Source: Trebonia sp963843745
Lineage (GTDB): Bacteria; Actinomycetota; Actinomycetes; Streptosporangiales; Streptosporangiaceae
Length of the DNA stretch: 64,000 nucleotides
Reading direction: 5' to 3'
NCBI GenBank assembly: GCA_963843745.1
Contig: CAWJLP010000007.1
Location: 1 to 64,000 of the forward strand
Shown here: piece by piece, positions 1-7,270 of the stretch
Layout: each line of letters opens with the position of its first letter
Numbering within the stretch: the first letter of the stretch is position 1
Translations under genes and position numbers: made by a program
The notes under the pieces: model-generated
The model's input: only the letters and a program-made list of their open reading frames with translations
Told to the model about the DNA's origin: nothing
Databases searched by the model: none

Positions 1-809
1 CTGGCTGGCACTTGGACGACCATGATCAGGCCGGGCTGGTCGACTAGCCGCAGCTGGAACATCTCGAGCTGGATCAGCCCGGCCTCGGGATGCCTGACGG
101 CGATCACGGCGGGCCGGAAGTAGCGGACGGGATGTTCGGCCCACCAGTCCCGGAACTGCGGGCTCGCCTCACTTAGCGCCTCCACAAGCTCAGTGAAGCG
201 CGGATCGCCGGGATGTCGCCCGGCCGCGGCGCGGAACTGGCTGAGCACCGCCCTGGCGGCCGATTCCCAGCGGACCATGCGGGCGCGGTTGACCGGGTTG
301 GTGAACATCATCCACAGCATGTTGCGCCGGCTGGCGGGGAGCGTGCCCGGGTCGTGCCGGACAACCGCGTAGGGCTCGTTCCACACCAGGTAATCGAAGT
401 GCTCGTCATAGACCGAGGCCAGGCAGGGCGCCTGGGCATCGACCAACCGCTGCAGCCTGGGCAGCATGTCGTCAGCTGGCACCGAGGGCTCGGGCGGCGG
501 CAGACCGGCCAGCTCCCGTAGGTGCCGGTGCTGGTCGTCGGTCAGCAGCAGCGCCCGGGCGAGCGCGTCGATGACCTGGATGGAGGCGGAGATTTTCCGG
601 CCCTGCTCCAGCCAGGTGTACCAGGTGACACCGACCCCCGACAGCTGGGCGATCTCCTCGCGGCGCAAGCCTGGAGTCCGGCGCCTGCCCGATGCGCTGC
701 CGTCGGGCAGGCCCACGTCGGCGGGTGCCAGCCGGGCCCGGCAGGCGCGCAGGAACGCGCCCAGCTCCGTCCGCCGCGCTGTCTGCTCATCGTGGTTGCT
801 GCTGGTCAA
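1..809 (-). CDS. MmyB-like helix-turn-helix transcriptional regulator (3' end outside window)
   Basis: An open frame on the minus strand runs from about 809 to the left edge, so the C-terminus is missing. The N-terminal part reads as a Cro/C1-type HTH (residues about 12-85) containing RRTPGLRREEIAQLSGV and WYTWLEQGRK, followed by ALARALLLTDDQHRHLRELAG. The rest (DEHFDYLVWNEPYAVV, NMLWMMF, VRYFRPAVIAVRHPEAG) matches the MmyB-like ligand-binding domain usual in actinobacterial regulators of this kind. The first credible start is TTG at 809 with GAGGA 7 bases upstream; no ATG or GTG lies in frame nearby, so the start is uncertain. It is divergent from a cupin gene at 901, with a 12-bp tandem repeat between them. 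It probably controls itself and the cupin gene; the ligand is unknown. Confidence 0.8.
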   Translation of the reverse strand, partial: MTSSNHDEQTARRTELGAFLRACRARLAPADVGLPDGSASGRRRTPGLRREEIAQLSGVGVTWYTWLEQGRKISASIQVIDALARALLLTDDQHRHLRELAGLPPPEPSVPADDMLPRLQRLVDAQAPCLASVYDEHFDYLVWNEPYAVVRHDPGTLPASRRNMLWMMFTNPVNRARMVRWESAARAVLSQFRAAAGRHPGDPRFTELVEALSEASPQFRDWWAEHPVRYFRPAVIAVRHPEAGLIQLEMFQLRLVDQPGLIMVVQVPA

Positions 810-853
810 CCTCGGGTCCTCGTAGGGTCCACACCGGTGTCCGCCTGGCTAGC

Positions 854-877
854 AGGATCAGTACCAGGATAGGTACC
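854..877. promoter_or_regulatory. tandem 12-bp repeat between divergent regulator and cupin genes, candidate operator
   Basis: AGGATCAGTACC is followed directly by AGGATAGGTACC. The pair also forms a GTACC-N6-GGTAC palindrome. It lies 24 bases before the cupin ATG and 45 bases from the regulator start. The position suits a binding site for the adjacent HTH protein; this is inference from position and symmetry only. Confidence 0.4.
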
Positions 878-900
878 AGCATCGCCGTTAACCTGGCAGC

Positions 901-1422
901 ATGACTGATGGGCTGGTACTCCCGCCCGGCGCAGGACGCGCGGTCCCGGGCGCCGGGATGACCCTCAAAGTAGGAGCCGAACAGTCGACGGCATGGTCGG
1001 TGTTCGAGGCCGAAGTCACACCGGGCTTCGACGTCGGCGCGCACCTGCACCAGAGCGCCGAAGAGCTGTTCTACATCCTCGACGGCGAACTCGACCTGCT
1101 CGCCTTCGAGCCCGTGGCCAGGACCGCGGGCGATTGGCAGAGCTGGCGGTCGACCTCCGGCGCGCGGGTGATGCGCGGCGGGCCCGGTGCCGCGATGTTC
1201 GTGCCTGCCGGGTGTCCCCATGCCTTCGCCAACCCCGGGACCGTCCCGGCCCGCATGCTGTTCCTGGTCTCTCCGCCAGGCCATGAGTACTACCTGGACG
1301 AACTCGGCAAGCAGATCGCCCAGGGCGGGCCGCCCGACCCGCAGGTGATCGCCGAGATCAGGGCCAGGCACGACATCGAGCAGCTCACCCCCCTGAAGGT
1401 CGGGCGGCCTGGCCGAGGCTGA
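901..1422 (+). CDS. cupin-domain protein
   Basis: This 173-residue protein has a single conserved beta-barrel of the cupin type. Motif 1 is seen as VGAHLHQSAEELFYILDGEL (about residues 45-64), which supplies two histidines and a glutamate for a metal. Motif 2 is near PAGCPHAFANPG (about 100-111). The C-terminal tail (EYYLDELGKQIAQGGPP) is the helical extension of quercetin-dioxygenase-like small cupins. No signal peptide is seen, so it should be cytoplasmic. Substrate and reaction cannot be told from sequence. It is divergent from the MmyB-like regulator, an arrangement common for small detoxification enzymes, so regulation by that protein is likely. Confidence 0.85.
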   Translation: MTDGLVLPPGAGRAVPGAGMTLKVGAEQSTAWSVFEAEVTPGFDVGAHLHQSAEELFYILDGELDLLAFEPVARTAGDWQSWRSTSGARVMRGGPGAAMFVPAGCPHAFANPGTVPARMLFLVSPPGHEYYLDELGKQIAQGGPPDPQVIAEIRARHDIEQLTPLKVGRPGRG

Positions 1423-1508
1423 TGAGTCCCCGGCGACGCTGCCGCCGATTCAGCTGAAGACGGTCCGGACGACCGCCAGCTCCCGGTGGTCCGGCGTGGA
1501 AATCTACG

Positions 1509-1954
1509 GTGATGAGGGTCGCTGACCTGGATGTCCGCCCGGACCTGGTCATGCTCGAGGCGAACGTGCTGCCAGGGCAGAACACCGCGATGCGCGCACG
1601 ATCCTCAACGAATGGGCCGCCGGTGCCACGACGCTCTGCACGAGCGGACAGATCCTGCGTGAGTATCTCGCCGTCGCCACCCGCCCCGCCCAGAACAACG
1701 GTCTCGGCCTGAAACCGGCAGACGCGGCGGTCAACGTGCAGGCGATCCGGGAGCGGACCGCCTTCCTAGCCGAGGACGCCAAGGTGGCGGACCGCCTGCA
1801 GGCACTGCTGGCCGACGTGGAATGCAGCGGTAAGCAAGTCCATGACGCGAACGTGATCGCCACCATGCTCGCCCACGGCGTCGGCACGGTTGTCACGATG
1901 AACGTGACGGATTTCGCGGGTTTCGAGCGGTACGTGAGCCTGGTTGAACTGTAA
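1509..1954 (+). pseudogene. frameshifted PIN-domain (VapC-like) toxin remnant
   Basis: The first part (MMRVADLDVRPDLVMLEANVL) resembles the first strand of a PIN nuclease, but the usual DxNVL catalytic aspartate reads as Glu. Near base 1590 the reading frame changes by one. The second frame continues DARTILNEWAAGATTLCTSG, QILREYLAVATRP, then KQVHDANVIATMLAHGVGTVVTMNVTDF and ends at 1954, which is the recognisable C-terminal half of a VapC-type PIN domain (D in HDAN, D in TDF). The gene is therefore broken and probably inactive. No antitoxin gene is evident upstream. The last ~100 bases and the flank beyond the stop recur at 3640-3770. Confidence 0.7.
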
Positions 1955-1987
1955 GCGGCGGAGGCCGACGAGGATCTCGCTCGCCTC

Positions 1988-2455
1988 TCACTTGAGCCTT
2001 GGCTCCCCGCCTGCCAGATAGTCGTCGATGCGCTTCCGGATCGAGGGATGCATGGTGAGGCCGGGTACCTCGTCCACGGCAAAGAACCGCACGTCGGTGG
2101 ACTCATGGCTGACAGCGAGTTCCCCGCCCACAATCGTGCAGGCGAGGCAAATACTAAACTCCTGCCGCACTTCCCCATCTGAATACTCGAACACGTGCCC
2201 AGGGTCAGAGTAAATGCCGACAATTCGCTCGATCCGGACGTCAAAGCCAGTCTCTTCCTTAACCTCGCGGATGGCGCTGTCGGCGAGAGTCTCGCCAATG
2301 TCCATGGCGCCCCCCGGGAGCGCCCAGTTACCGGAGTCACTGCGGCGCTGGAGCAGGATCCGTCCCTCATCGTCCACCACCACCGCGGAACTACCCACCA
2401 CCAGCGAGTTCGCTTGGGGCGCCTCGGGGTCGTGGTAGTAGTCAACGCGCGCCAT
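1988..2455 (-). CDS. Nudix hydrolase
   Basis: A complete 155-residue protein with the Nudix box at residues 49-71 (GGAMDIGETLADSAIREVKEETG), matching GX5EX7REUXEEXGU with all catalytic glutamates present. It would hydrolyse a nucleoside diphosphate linked to another moiety; the substrate cannot be inferred. A VDYYHDPEAPQAN N-terminus is typical of a subgroup of actinobacterial Nudix proteins. Its ATG lies inside the 3' end of the upstream HTH gene (14-base overlap), so the two are co-transcribed and translationally coupled. The product is cytoplasmic. Confidence 0.92.
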   Translation of the reverse strand: MARVDYYHDPEAPQANSLVVGSSAVVVDDEGRILLQRRSDSGNWALPGGAMDIGETLADSAIREVKEETGFDVRIERIVGIYSDPGHVFEYSDGEVRQEFSICLACTIVGGELAVSHESTDVRFFAVDEVPGLTMHPSIRKRIDDYLAGGEPRLK

Positions 2456-3218
2456 TGAGAACGCTTCCTGGTATTACCGCCGGCCGGGCCTCGGCCCAGA
2501 TCGCCTCGAACTGTTCGGCATACCCCTCAAAGACTCCGGCTGGACCGAGCCGCTTGAGGTGCAGCAAGGGGTGCTGGTAGCCGTGGAGCCGGTACAGGTA
2601 AGGCGTCACGAGCATCTCATCATCGAATCGGTAGGTGGCGTTATACAGCGGTACCCGGTGGAACCGGACTTCAACGCCCGGACGGCTGAGGATCGGGGCG
2701 AGGTGCGCCACCGTCGACCGAATGCGCGCTGCCAGTGTCCCGCCCAGACCTTCCAGCTCGTCCCGGGCCGCGACCTCCTCGCCATCCGGGTCGGCCAGCG
2801 CGATCCGCACCCGAAGACCTTGAGGGCACTTGGCCGCCACCAACTGGGCGAGCTGGGGATGCTGCTCCGGAAAGAACAGCATGGCGTACCCCAAGAGATC
2901 CAGATTCGTGCGTACGCGCTCGAGCATCCCGCCCCACAGTTGGCTCGGCGCATCGGCCCGGTGAGCGAAGGCCGCCACAATCTCGGATGTAGCCTGAGCG
3001 CCCGAGGCGCCCAAGCCCACGCCTGGCCAGAGGTGCTGTTCGGGTTGCTCAAGCAAATCGCAGATTTTCCACCGGTGCCGGGGATGCGGCACCCGGCCAG
3101 CGAGCCACCGCTGCACCGTTTTCGGGTCAACCCCTACGTGTCGGGCCAGGGCTTGGATCTCAATTGACCGGGCGCTCATCGCCACCCTGAGGGCTTCATT
3201 CCGCCCATTTGCCGCCAT
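2442..3218 (-). CDS. XRE-family regulator with DUF5919-like C-terminal domain
   Basis: Residues about 1-60 form a Cro/C1-type HTH (ALARHVGVDPKTVQRWLAGR). The remainder (LWGGMLERVRTNLDLLGYAMLFFPEQ, then RVRIALADPDGEE and EVRFHRVPLYNATYRFDDEMLVTPYLYRLHG) resembles the DUF5919 module, a phospholipase-D-like fold used as a sensor or effector in actinobacterial regulators. I chose ATG 3218 because AAAGGTG lies 8 bases upstream; the longer open frame to 3368 starts with low-quality sequence. The gene overlaps the Nudix gene by 14 bases, forming a two-gene operon. A 10-bp inverted repeat just upstream is the obvious autoregulatory site. Confidence 0.82.
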   Translation of the reverse strand: MAANGRNEALRVAMSARSIEIQALARHVGVDPKTVQRWLAGRVPHPRHRWKICDLLEQPEQHLWPGVGLGASGAQATSEIVAAFAHRADAPSQLWGGMLERVRTNLDLLGYAMLFFPEQHPQLAQLVAAKCPQGLRVRIALADPDGEEVAARDELEGLGGTLAARIRSTVAHLAPILSRPGVEVRFHRVPLYNATYRFDDEMLVTPYLYRLHGYQHPLLHLKRLGPAGVFEGYAEQFEAIWAEARPAVIPGSVLNGAR

Positions 3219-3235
3219 GTGCTGCACCTTTATCG

Positions 3236-3267
3236 TGGGACGTTTTGCGCGTGCCCTAAACGTCCCA
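3236..3267. promoter_or_regulatory. perfect inverted repeat TGGGACGTTT-N12-AAACGTCCCA, operator candidate
   Basis: The two 10-base arms (3236-3245 and 3258-3267) are perfect reverse complements. The element sits 17 bases upstream of the HTH gene start, in the position of its core promoter. The size suits a dimeric HTH protein, most simply the product of 2442-3218. Confidence 0.6.
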
Positions 3268-3390
3268 AACGTACTACAAGAGCAGTAGGAATGTCCCGAC
3301 CTCGGCCGCAACTCTTGAACTGGGAGCTGCCGAAGCGCCCATTCGGTTCTCTCGAAAGCCGCACGCAACGAACCTCCCTATAGGAGAGGC

Positions 3391-3603
3391 ATGGACCGCT
3401 TCACGGAGTACGCCTGGGCCCACCTCAAGGACCATTGGGGTTCCGCCTACGAGTTCTCCCACGATGCCACCCAGGACCTGCCGTTCCGAGCCGACCGCAG
3501 GGACGGGCTCGGTTCGCTTTCTGCAAGGGAGCCGGATGAACTGCACCAGCTGGTGGTGCGCGATTACACCGCTCGCCGCGTGTCCCGGGAGGTCGCACCG
3601 TGA
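3391..3603 (+). CDS. small conserved hypothetical protein (70 aa)
   Basis: The 70-residue product (MDRFTEYAWAHLKDHWGSAY at its start, then DELHQLVVRDYTARRVSREV near its end) is acidic and hydrophilic, with no membrane segment. It looks like a complete small actinobacterial protein; I do not know a function. GGAG occurs shortly before the ATG. Its stop overlaps a GTG that begins a second small frame (SEDWTPGDWLVGE), which is cut after about 14 codons where sequence of the PIN remnant begins. The two genes were probably an operon before that rearrangement. It is divergent from the HTH/Nudix operon. Confidence 0.55.
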   Translation: MDRFTEYAWAHLKDHWGSAYEFSHDATQDLPFRADRRDGLGSLSAREPDELHQLVVRDYTARRVSREVAP

Positions 3604-3642
3604 GCGAGGACTGGACACCCGGCGACTGGCTGGTCGGCGAAC
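3600..3642 (+). pseudogene. truncated start of a small ORF interrupted by PIN-remnant sequence
   Basis: A GTG overlapping the previous stop codon begins SEDWTPGDWLVGE. After about 14 codons the sequence switches to a copy of the 3' end of the PIN gene, in a different frame. The coding sense beyond 3642 on this strand is meaningless, so the original gene is lost. Confidence 0.5.
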
Positions 3643-3743
3643 GTCGTCGCCACCATGCTCGCTCACGGCGTCAGCATGGTTGTCACGATGAAGGTGGCGG
3701 ATTTCGCTCGTTTCGAGAGGTATGTGAGCCTGGTAGAGCTGTA
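3640..3743 (+). pseudogene. C-terminal PIN-domain remnant, second copy
   Basis: The translation VATMLAHGVSMVVTMKVADF continues to FERYVSLVEL and a stop. It matches the end of the PIN remnant at 1857-1954 nearly base for base, including GTAAGC and GAGGCCGACG after the stop. Nothing of the N-terminal half is present. The short shared sequence gcgaacgt at the left junction suggests joining at a microhomology. Confidence 0.7.
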
Positions 3744-4999
3744 AGCAGCGCAGGCAGGCGAGGCCGACGGCGGTCGCGAGGCTCAGGACGGGTCGGTTCG
3801 CCACTCCGCGTCGACGCGGCTTTCCGGCCACGAGCGAGTATCCGGTCCGCCCCGGCCGGGAACAGCGCCGCGGACAGCAGTCCGGCGGCGACCAGCGCGG
3901 CGCCCACGCTCGGCGACAGCTTCCCGGTCTCGCGACCGATCGCCGCCGCCACGATGACGAACGTCAGGCTGGTCGCCTGCAGCAGGCCAGCGGCCGCCGC
4001 GTGGCGGGTGTCCATGACGCGCTTGTACAGCAGCGCGGGCACCCCGCGCACCACCAGCAGCGCGACGAGGAACAGCGGCACCTCCACCAGCGCGGATGGA
4101 TGGTTCAGCAAGTCCTTGAGGTTAAAGCCCACGCCCACAGAGATGAAGAAGATCGGGATCAGGAACCCGAAGCCGATCCCTTCCAGCTTGGTCAGGAACA
4201 GCTCATTCGGCTCGCGGCCGGAGACCTCGACCAGCCGCACCAGCAGGCCCGCCGCGAACGCGCCGAGAATCGACGCGAAGCCGAACTGGTAGGCCAGCAC
4301 CCCGCAGCCCAGCGCCAGCGTGAGGGCGGCGCGCACGCGGAGCTGGCCGCTCCGTTCCTCCAGCCGGTCGAGCAGCCGGTCCAGGGCGTGCAGGCGGCGG
4401 ACCCGGGTGAGGGCGAGCCCGATCAGGACCAGCAGCGCCAGGAAGATCGCCAGCGACACGAGCTGGTCGGCGGTTGTCTTCGCCGCGGCCGAGAAGAACA
4501 GCGACAACAGCAGGATGGGGACGACCTCGGCGAGCGCGGCGGCCGTCATGACCAGCTGGCCGAATTCGGTGGTCCCCTCCCCGGCGTCCTTCAGTATCGG
4601 CAGCAGCAGCCCGGCCGACGTCGACATCAGGATGATCGCCAGCAACAGCGGCTGGTCCGTCGGCACGGCCAGCCAGAAGAAGACAGCGCAGAGCACCCCG
4701 AGCGCGGCAGAAACAACGAATGCCTCGCCCGCGAGCCGCGACAGCGGACCGCGCAGCCGGTCGACGTCGATCTCCAGCCCGGCCAGGAACAGCAGCATGC
4801 CAAGGCCCAGCTGGGCCAGGACTTGCACCGGCGCGTCGATGCGCGCCCAGCCGAGGACCGACGGGCCGACGATGATGCCGGCGACGACCATGAGCACCGC
4901 GCCCGGCACCGGCAGCCGGGGCAGCAGGCCGAGCACGACCGGGACGAGGACCGAGATCGCGGCGATGATCAGGACGCTATTGAACGACAGGACGAGCAT
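3683..4999 (-). CDS. CPA2-family cation:proton antiporter
   Basis: The protein of about 438 residues has around 12 hydrophobic segments and the Kef/NhaA-type pattern: LPVPGAVLMVVAGIIVGPSVLGW near the start, GLGMLLFLAGLEID, GAFAAGLLVRLVE, and LEGIGFGFLIPIFFISVGVGFN. It should exchange Na+ or K+ for protons in the cytoplasmic membrane. I chose ATG 4999 because GGGGGGAA precedes it; a GTG at 5017 is possible. There is no TrkA-N or USP domain, and the C-terminal tail is low-complexity and basic. Its last ~20 codons are antisense to the duplicated PIN fragment, so the native C-terminus was replaced by the rearrangement. Transport function is probably intact because all membrane segments precede that point. 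Confidence 0.88.
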   Translation of the reverse strand: MLVLSFNSVLIIAAISVLVPVVLGLLPRLPVPGAVLMVVAGIIVGPSVLGWARIDAPVQVLAQLGLGMLLFLAGLEIDVDRLRGPLSRLAGEAFVVSAALGVLCAVFFWLAVPTDQPLLLAIILMSTSAGLLLPILKDAGEGTTEFGQLVMTAAALAEVVPILLLSLFFSAAAKTTADQLVSLAIFLALLVLIGLALTRVRRLHALDRLLDRLEERSGQLRVRAALTLALGCGVLAYQFGFASILGAFAAGLLVRLVEVSGREPNELFLTKLEGIGFGFLIPIFFISVGVGFNLKDLLNHPSALVEVPLFLVALLVVRGVPALLYKRVMDTRHAAAAGLLQATSLTFVIVAAAIGRETGKLSPSVGAALVAAGLLSAALFPAGADRILARGRKAASTRSGEPTRPEPRDRRRPRLPALLTALPGSHTSRNERNPPPSS

Positions 5000-5121
5000 G
5001 CGGTTCCCCCCGGACACCTAGGGTAACCCGATGCGCTTGTCGCGTTAATGGCTCAGGAAACAGCAGTTCCCGGCACGCCCGCCAGTTTGCACGGATAGGC
5101 GTGGCACGGCAGGCTTACTAG

Positions 5122-5970
5122 ATGTCACCAGCAGGATCGGCGGGAAGGCAGGCCAAGCGGATGGGCGGGCAGGAGCCAGCGGGGAAGAGTGTGCCGTTCG
5201 ACACGAGCGTGCCGCACATCGCGCGGGTTTATGACTACTGGCTCGGCGGCAAGGACAACTTCGAGGCCGACCGGGTGGCCGCCGAGCAGGTCGTCGCCAC
5301 GTTCCCCGACGTGCTGGTCAGTGTCCGGGCGCAGCGGGCGTTTCTCGGCCGGGCGGTGCACTACCTGGTGGAAGAGGCGGGCATCCGGCAGTTCCTGGAC
5401 ATCGGCACCGGCCTGCCCGCGGGCAACAACACCCACGAAGTCGCCCAGAAGATAGCGCCGGAGACCCGGGTTGTCTACGTGGACAACGACCCGATCGTGC
5501 TCCTGCACGCCCGGACGCTGCTGGACAGCAGCCCGCAGGGCGCGACCGCTTACATCGATGCGGATTTTCGTGACACCGGGAAGATCCTGGCCGAGGCGGC
5601 CGGTGTGCTGGACTTCAGCCAGCCGGTCGCGGTGATGATGCTGGGGCTGCTGCACTGCATCCCGGATGAGGACGATCCGGCCGCGCTCGTGGCCCGGGTG
5701 ACGGCCGCCGTGCCGCCGGGCAGCTACCTGGTCATCGCGCATCCGGCCAGTGACGTCACCGAGCAGCTGTCCCGGTCCATGGGCGACTACAACAAGCAGG
5801 CGGCTGCCCCGCTCACCGCCCGCAGCCATGCCGAGGTCTGCCAGTTCTTCGACGGCCTGGACTTGATCGAGCCGGGCGTGGTCCAGCTGCACCGGTGGCG
5901 CCCCGGAACCGCAGACGTGGGCCAGGGCCGCGAGCTAGCGAACTACGGCGGGGTAGCGCGCAAACCGTAG
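5122..5970 (+). CDS. SAM-dependent methyltransferase, DUF574 (Methyltransf_19) family
   Basis: The 282-residue protein shows the family signature: VPFDTSVPHIARVYDYWLGGKDNFEADR, then FLDIGTGLPAGNNTHEVAQ (SAM-binding glycine loop), RVVYVDNDPIVLLHARTLL (acidic residue binding the ribose) and PVAVMMLGLLHCIPD. These methyltransferases are abundant in actinobacteria and their substrates are generally unknown. ATG 5122 is taken as the start; ATG 5161, with GCAGG 8 bases upstream, would also begin before the conserved region. It stands alone. A second member of the family lies at 27871-28683. Confidence 0.92.
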   Translation: MSPAGSAGRQAKRMGGQEPAGKSVPFDTSVPHIARVYDYWLGGKDNFEADRVAAEQVVATFPDVLVSVRAQRAFLGRAVHYLVEEAGIRQFLDIGTGLPAGNNTHEVAQKIAPETRVVYVDNDPIVLLHARTLLDSSPQGATAYIDADFRDTGKILAEAAGVLDFSQPVAVMMLGLLHCIPDEDDPAALVARVTAAVPPGSYLVIAHPASDVTEQLSRSMGDYNKQAAAPLTARSHAEVCQFFDGLDLIEPGVVQLHRWRPGTADVGQGRELANYGGVARKP

Positions 5971-6052
5971 GCACGGGTCGGCAGGTTGCGCCAACCGTGG
6001 GGCGGCCCAACATGCCGCGGCGGCGGCTGCCCCGCGCCTACGATGGGTTGTC

Positions 6053-7135
6053 ATGCCGGCGAACCGGATGAACCGTGACGAGTTCTACACTGCGATGGCG
6101 CCGAACGACGACGCGCATCTCCGCAAGATCTTGTGGACTCTCTACTGGCGCGGGAACGCCCAGCTTCGCGAGCGCATCGAAGACGAGCTGCGGCCGCCGG
6201 AACAGCCGAAAGTGAAGCCGAAGAAGGGACTGCCGGACCCCGCCACCGTGCTGGACGAGGTGACGACGTTCGTCAAGCTGGCGAAGGACGGTGCCTACAT
6301 GTACGGGGATCGCCGCGTGCACCGGACCGAGCGGTCCAAGTGGCGGCTCACATTCCGTCGGCTGGTGGCCGACGCGCTGTCGGCGCTGCAGGCCGATAAC
6401 CCCGGGCCGGCGCAGCAGGCCGTCGCGGAGATGGTCGATCTTGCCTGCGAGATGAAGGGGTATGACTACTTCCACTCCGATGACCCGGTGGAGGCCGCGA
6501 AGTTCGTGGTCTCTGACGCTGTCGCGGTGCTGTGGGAGTCGGTGCTCCGTCATGACGGCTTCGCGGCGTTCGCCCGGCGCGCGCCGGAGCAGCTCATCCG
6601 CTGGGAGGCGGAGTACGGCTGGACGCGACGGGGCTACGGTCAGGTGCCGGAAAAGGAAACAGCCCTGTGCGTGCCGCTCGCCCAGCTGCTCATCGCGCCG
6701 GACATGTGGCGGACCTTCGCCGAGTCCTACCTGGACGCGCTGGACGCGGCCGGACGGGCCGACCCGAAGCGACCGCGCACCGTGTACGGAAGTTTCGACG
6801 AGACTCGCTTCCGGCGCCACGAGCGCGCCAAGGACCTCGCAGCTTGGCACGGGATGCTTCTCGACCGGTTCGCGGGAACCCCCGAGGATGAGCTGCTGGA
6901 CCGGCTCGCCGCGAGCCCGGCGCTTGCCGGGCCAGAACTCACCTTCCTGCGCGCCAGGATCGCGGAGCGCCGCGGTGCTGTCGGCCAGGCCGCTACGCTG
7001 GTCACCGAGTCCCTGAAGGAACTGCCCGGTCATCAGGGGTACCTGGACTTCGCTGTGAAAGTCGGCGCGGAACTCCCTCCGCGCGCCCGCGGACTGCTAT
7101 CCGAGCGCGCCCGGATCGTGGGTGATGCCCCTTAA
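6053..7135 (+). CDS. conserved hypothetical protein, 360 aa
   Basis: I do not recognise the family. The protein is soluble, rich in charged residues and largely helical. It starts MPANRMNRDEFYTAMAPNDD, contains a KPKKGLPDPATV linker near residue 55, and a middle part with MVDLACEMKGYDYFHSDDPVEAAKFVVSD (about 128-156). The C-terminal third (DELLDRLAASPALAGPELTFLRARIAERRG and LVTESLKELPGHQGYLDFAVKVGAELPPRARGLL) looks like helical repeat of the TPR type. ATG 6068 is an alternative start. It is monocistronic between the methyltransferase and the convergent MmpL gene. Confidence 0.75.
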   Translation: MPANRMNRDEFYTAMAPNDDAHLRKILWTLYWRGNAQLRERIEDELRPPEQPKVKPKKGLPDPATVLDEVTTFVKLAKDGAYMYGDRRVHRTERSKWRLTFRRLVADALSALQADNPGPAQQAVAEMVDLACEMKGYDYFHSDDPVEAAKFVVSDAVAVLWESVLRHDGFAAFARRAPEQLIRWEAEYGWTRRGYGQVPEKETALCVPLAQLLIAPDMWRTFAESYLDALDAAGRADPKRPRTVYGSFDETRFRRHERAKDLAAWHGMLLDRFAGTPEDELLDRLAASPALAGPELTFLRARIAERRGAVGQAATLVTESLKELPGHQGYLDFAVKVGAELPPRARGLLSERARIVGDAP

Positions 7136-7270
7136 GCGCAGTTCTGCCGCCCTGGAGTCTTCGTCTGAGGGCCGCCAGCCTCTGTCCCCTAACGTCCGGG
7201 CCAAGCCTGGACGGCGATGCCGGAGTGCTGTCTCCCGGTCACAAGCCCGAGCTGGCCAAAGACACCGGCG

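Noticed and set aside
4001..5026. Long plus-strand frame of Gln/Arg/His-rich protein
   Set aside because: It is antisense to the cation antiporter, which has clear membrane helices and family motifs. GC-rich DNA often leaves such frames open.
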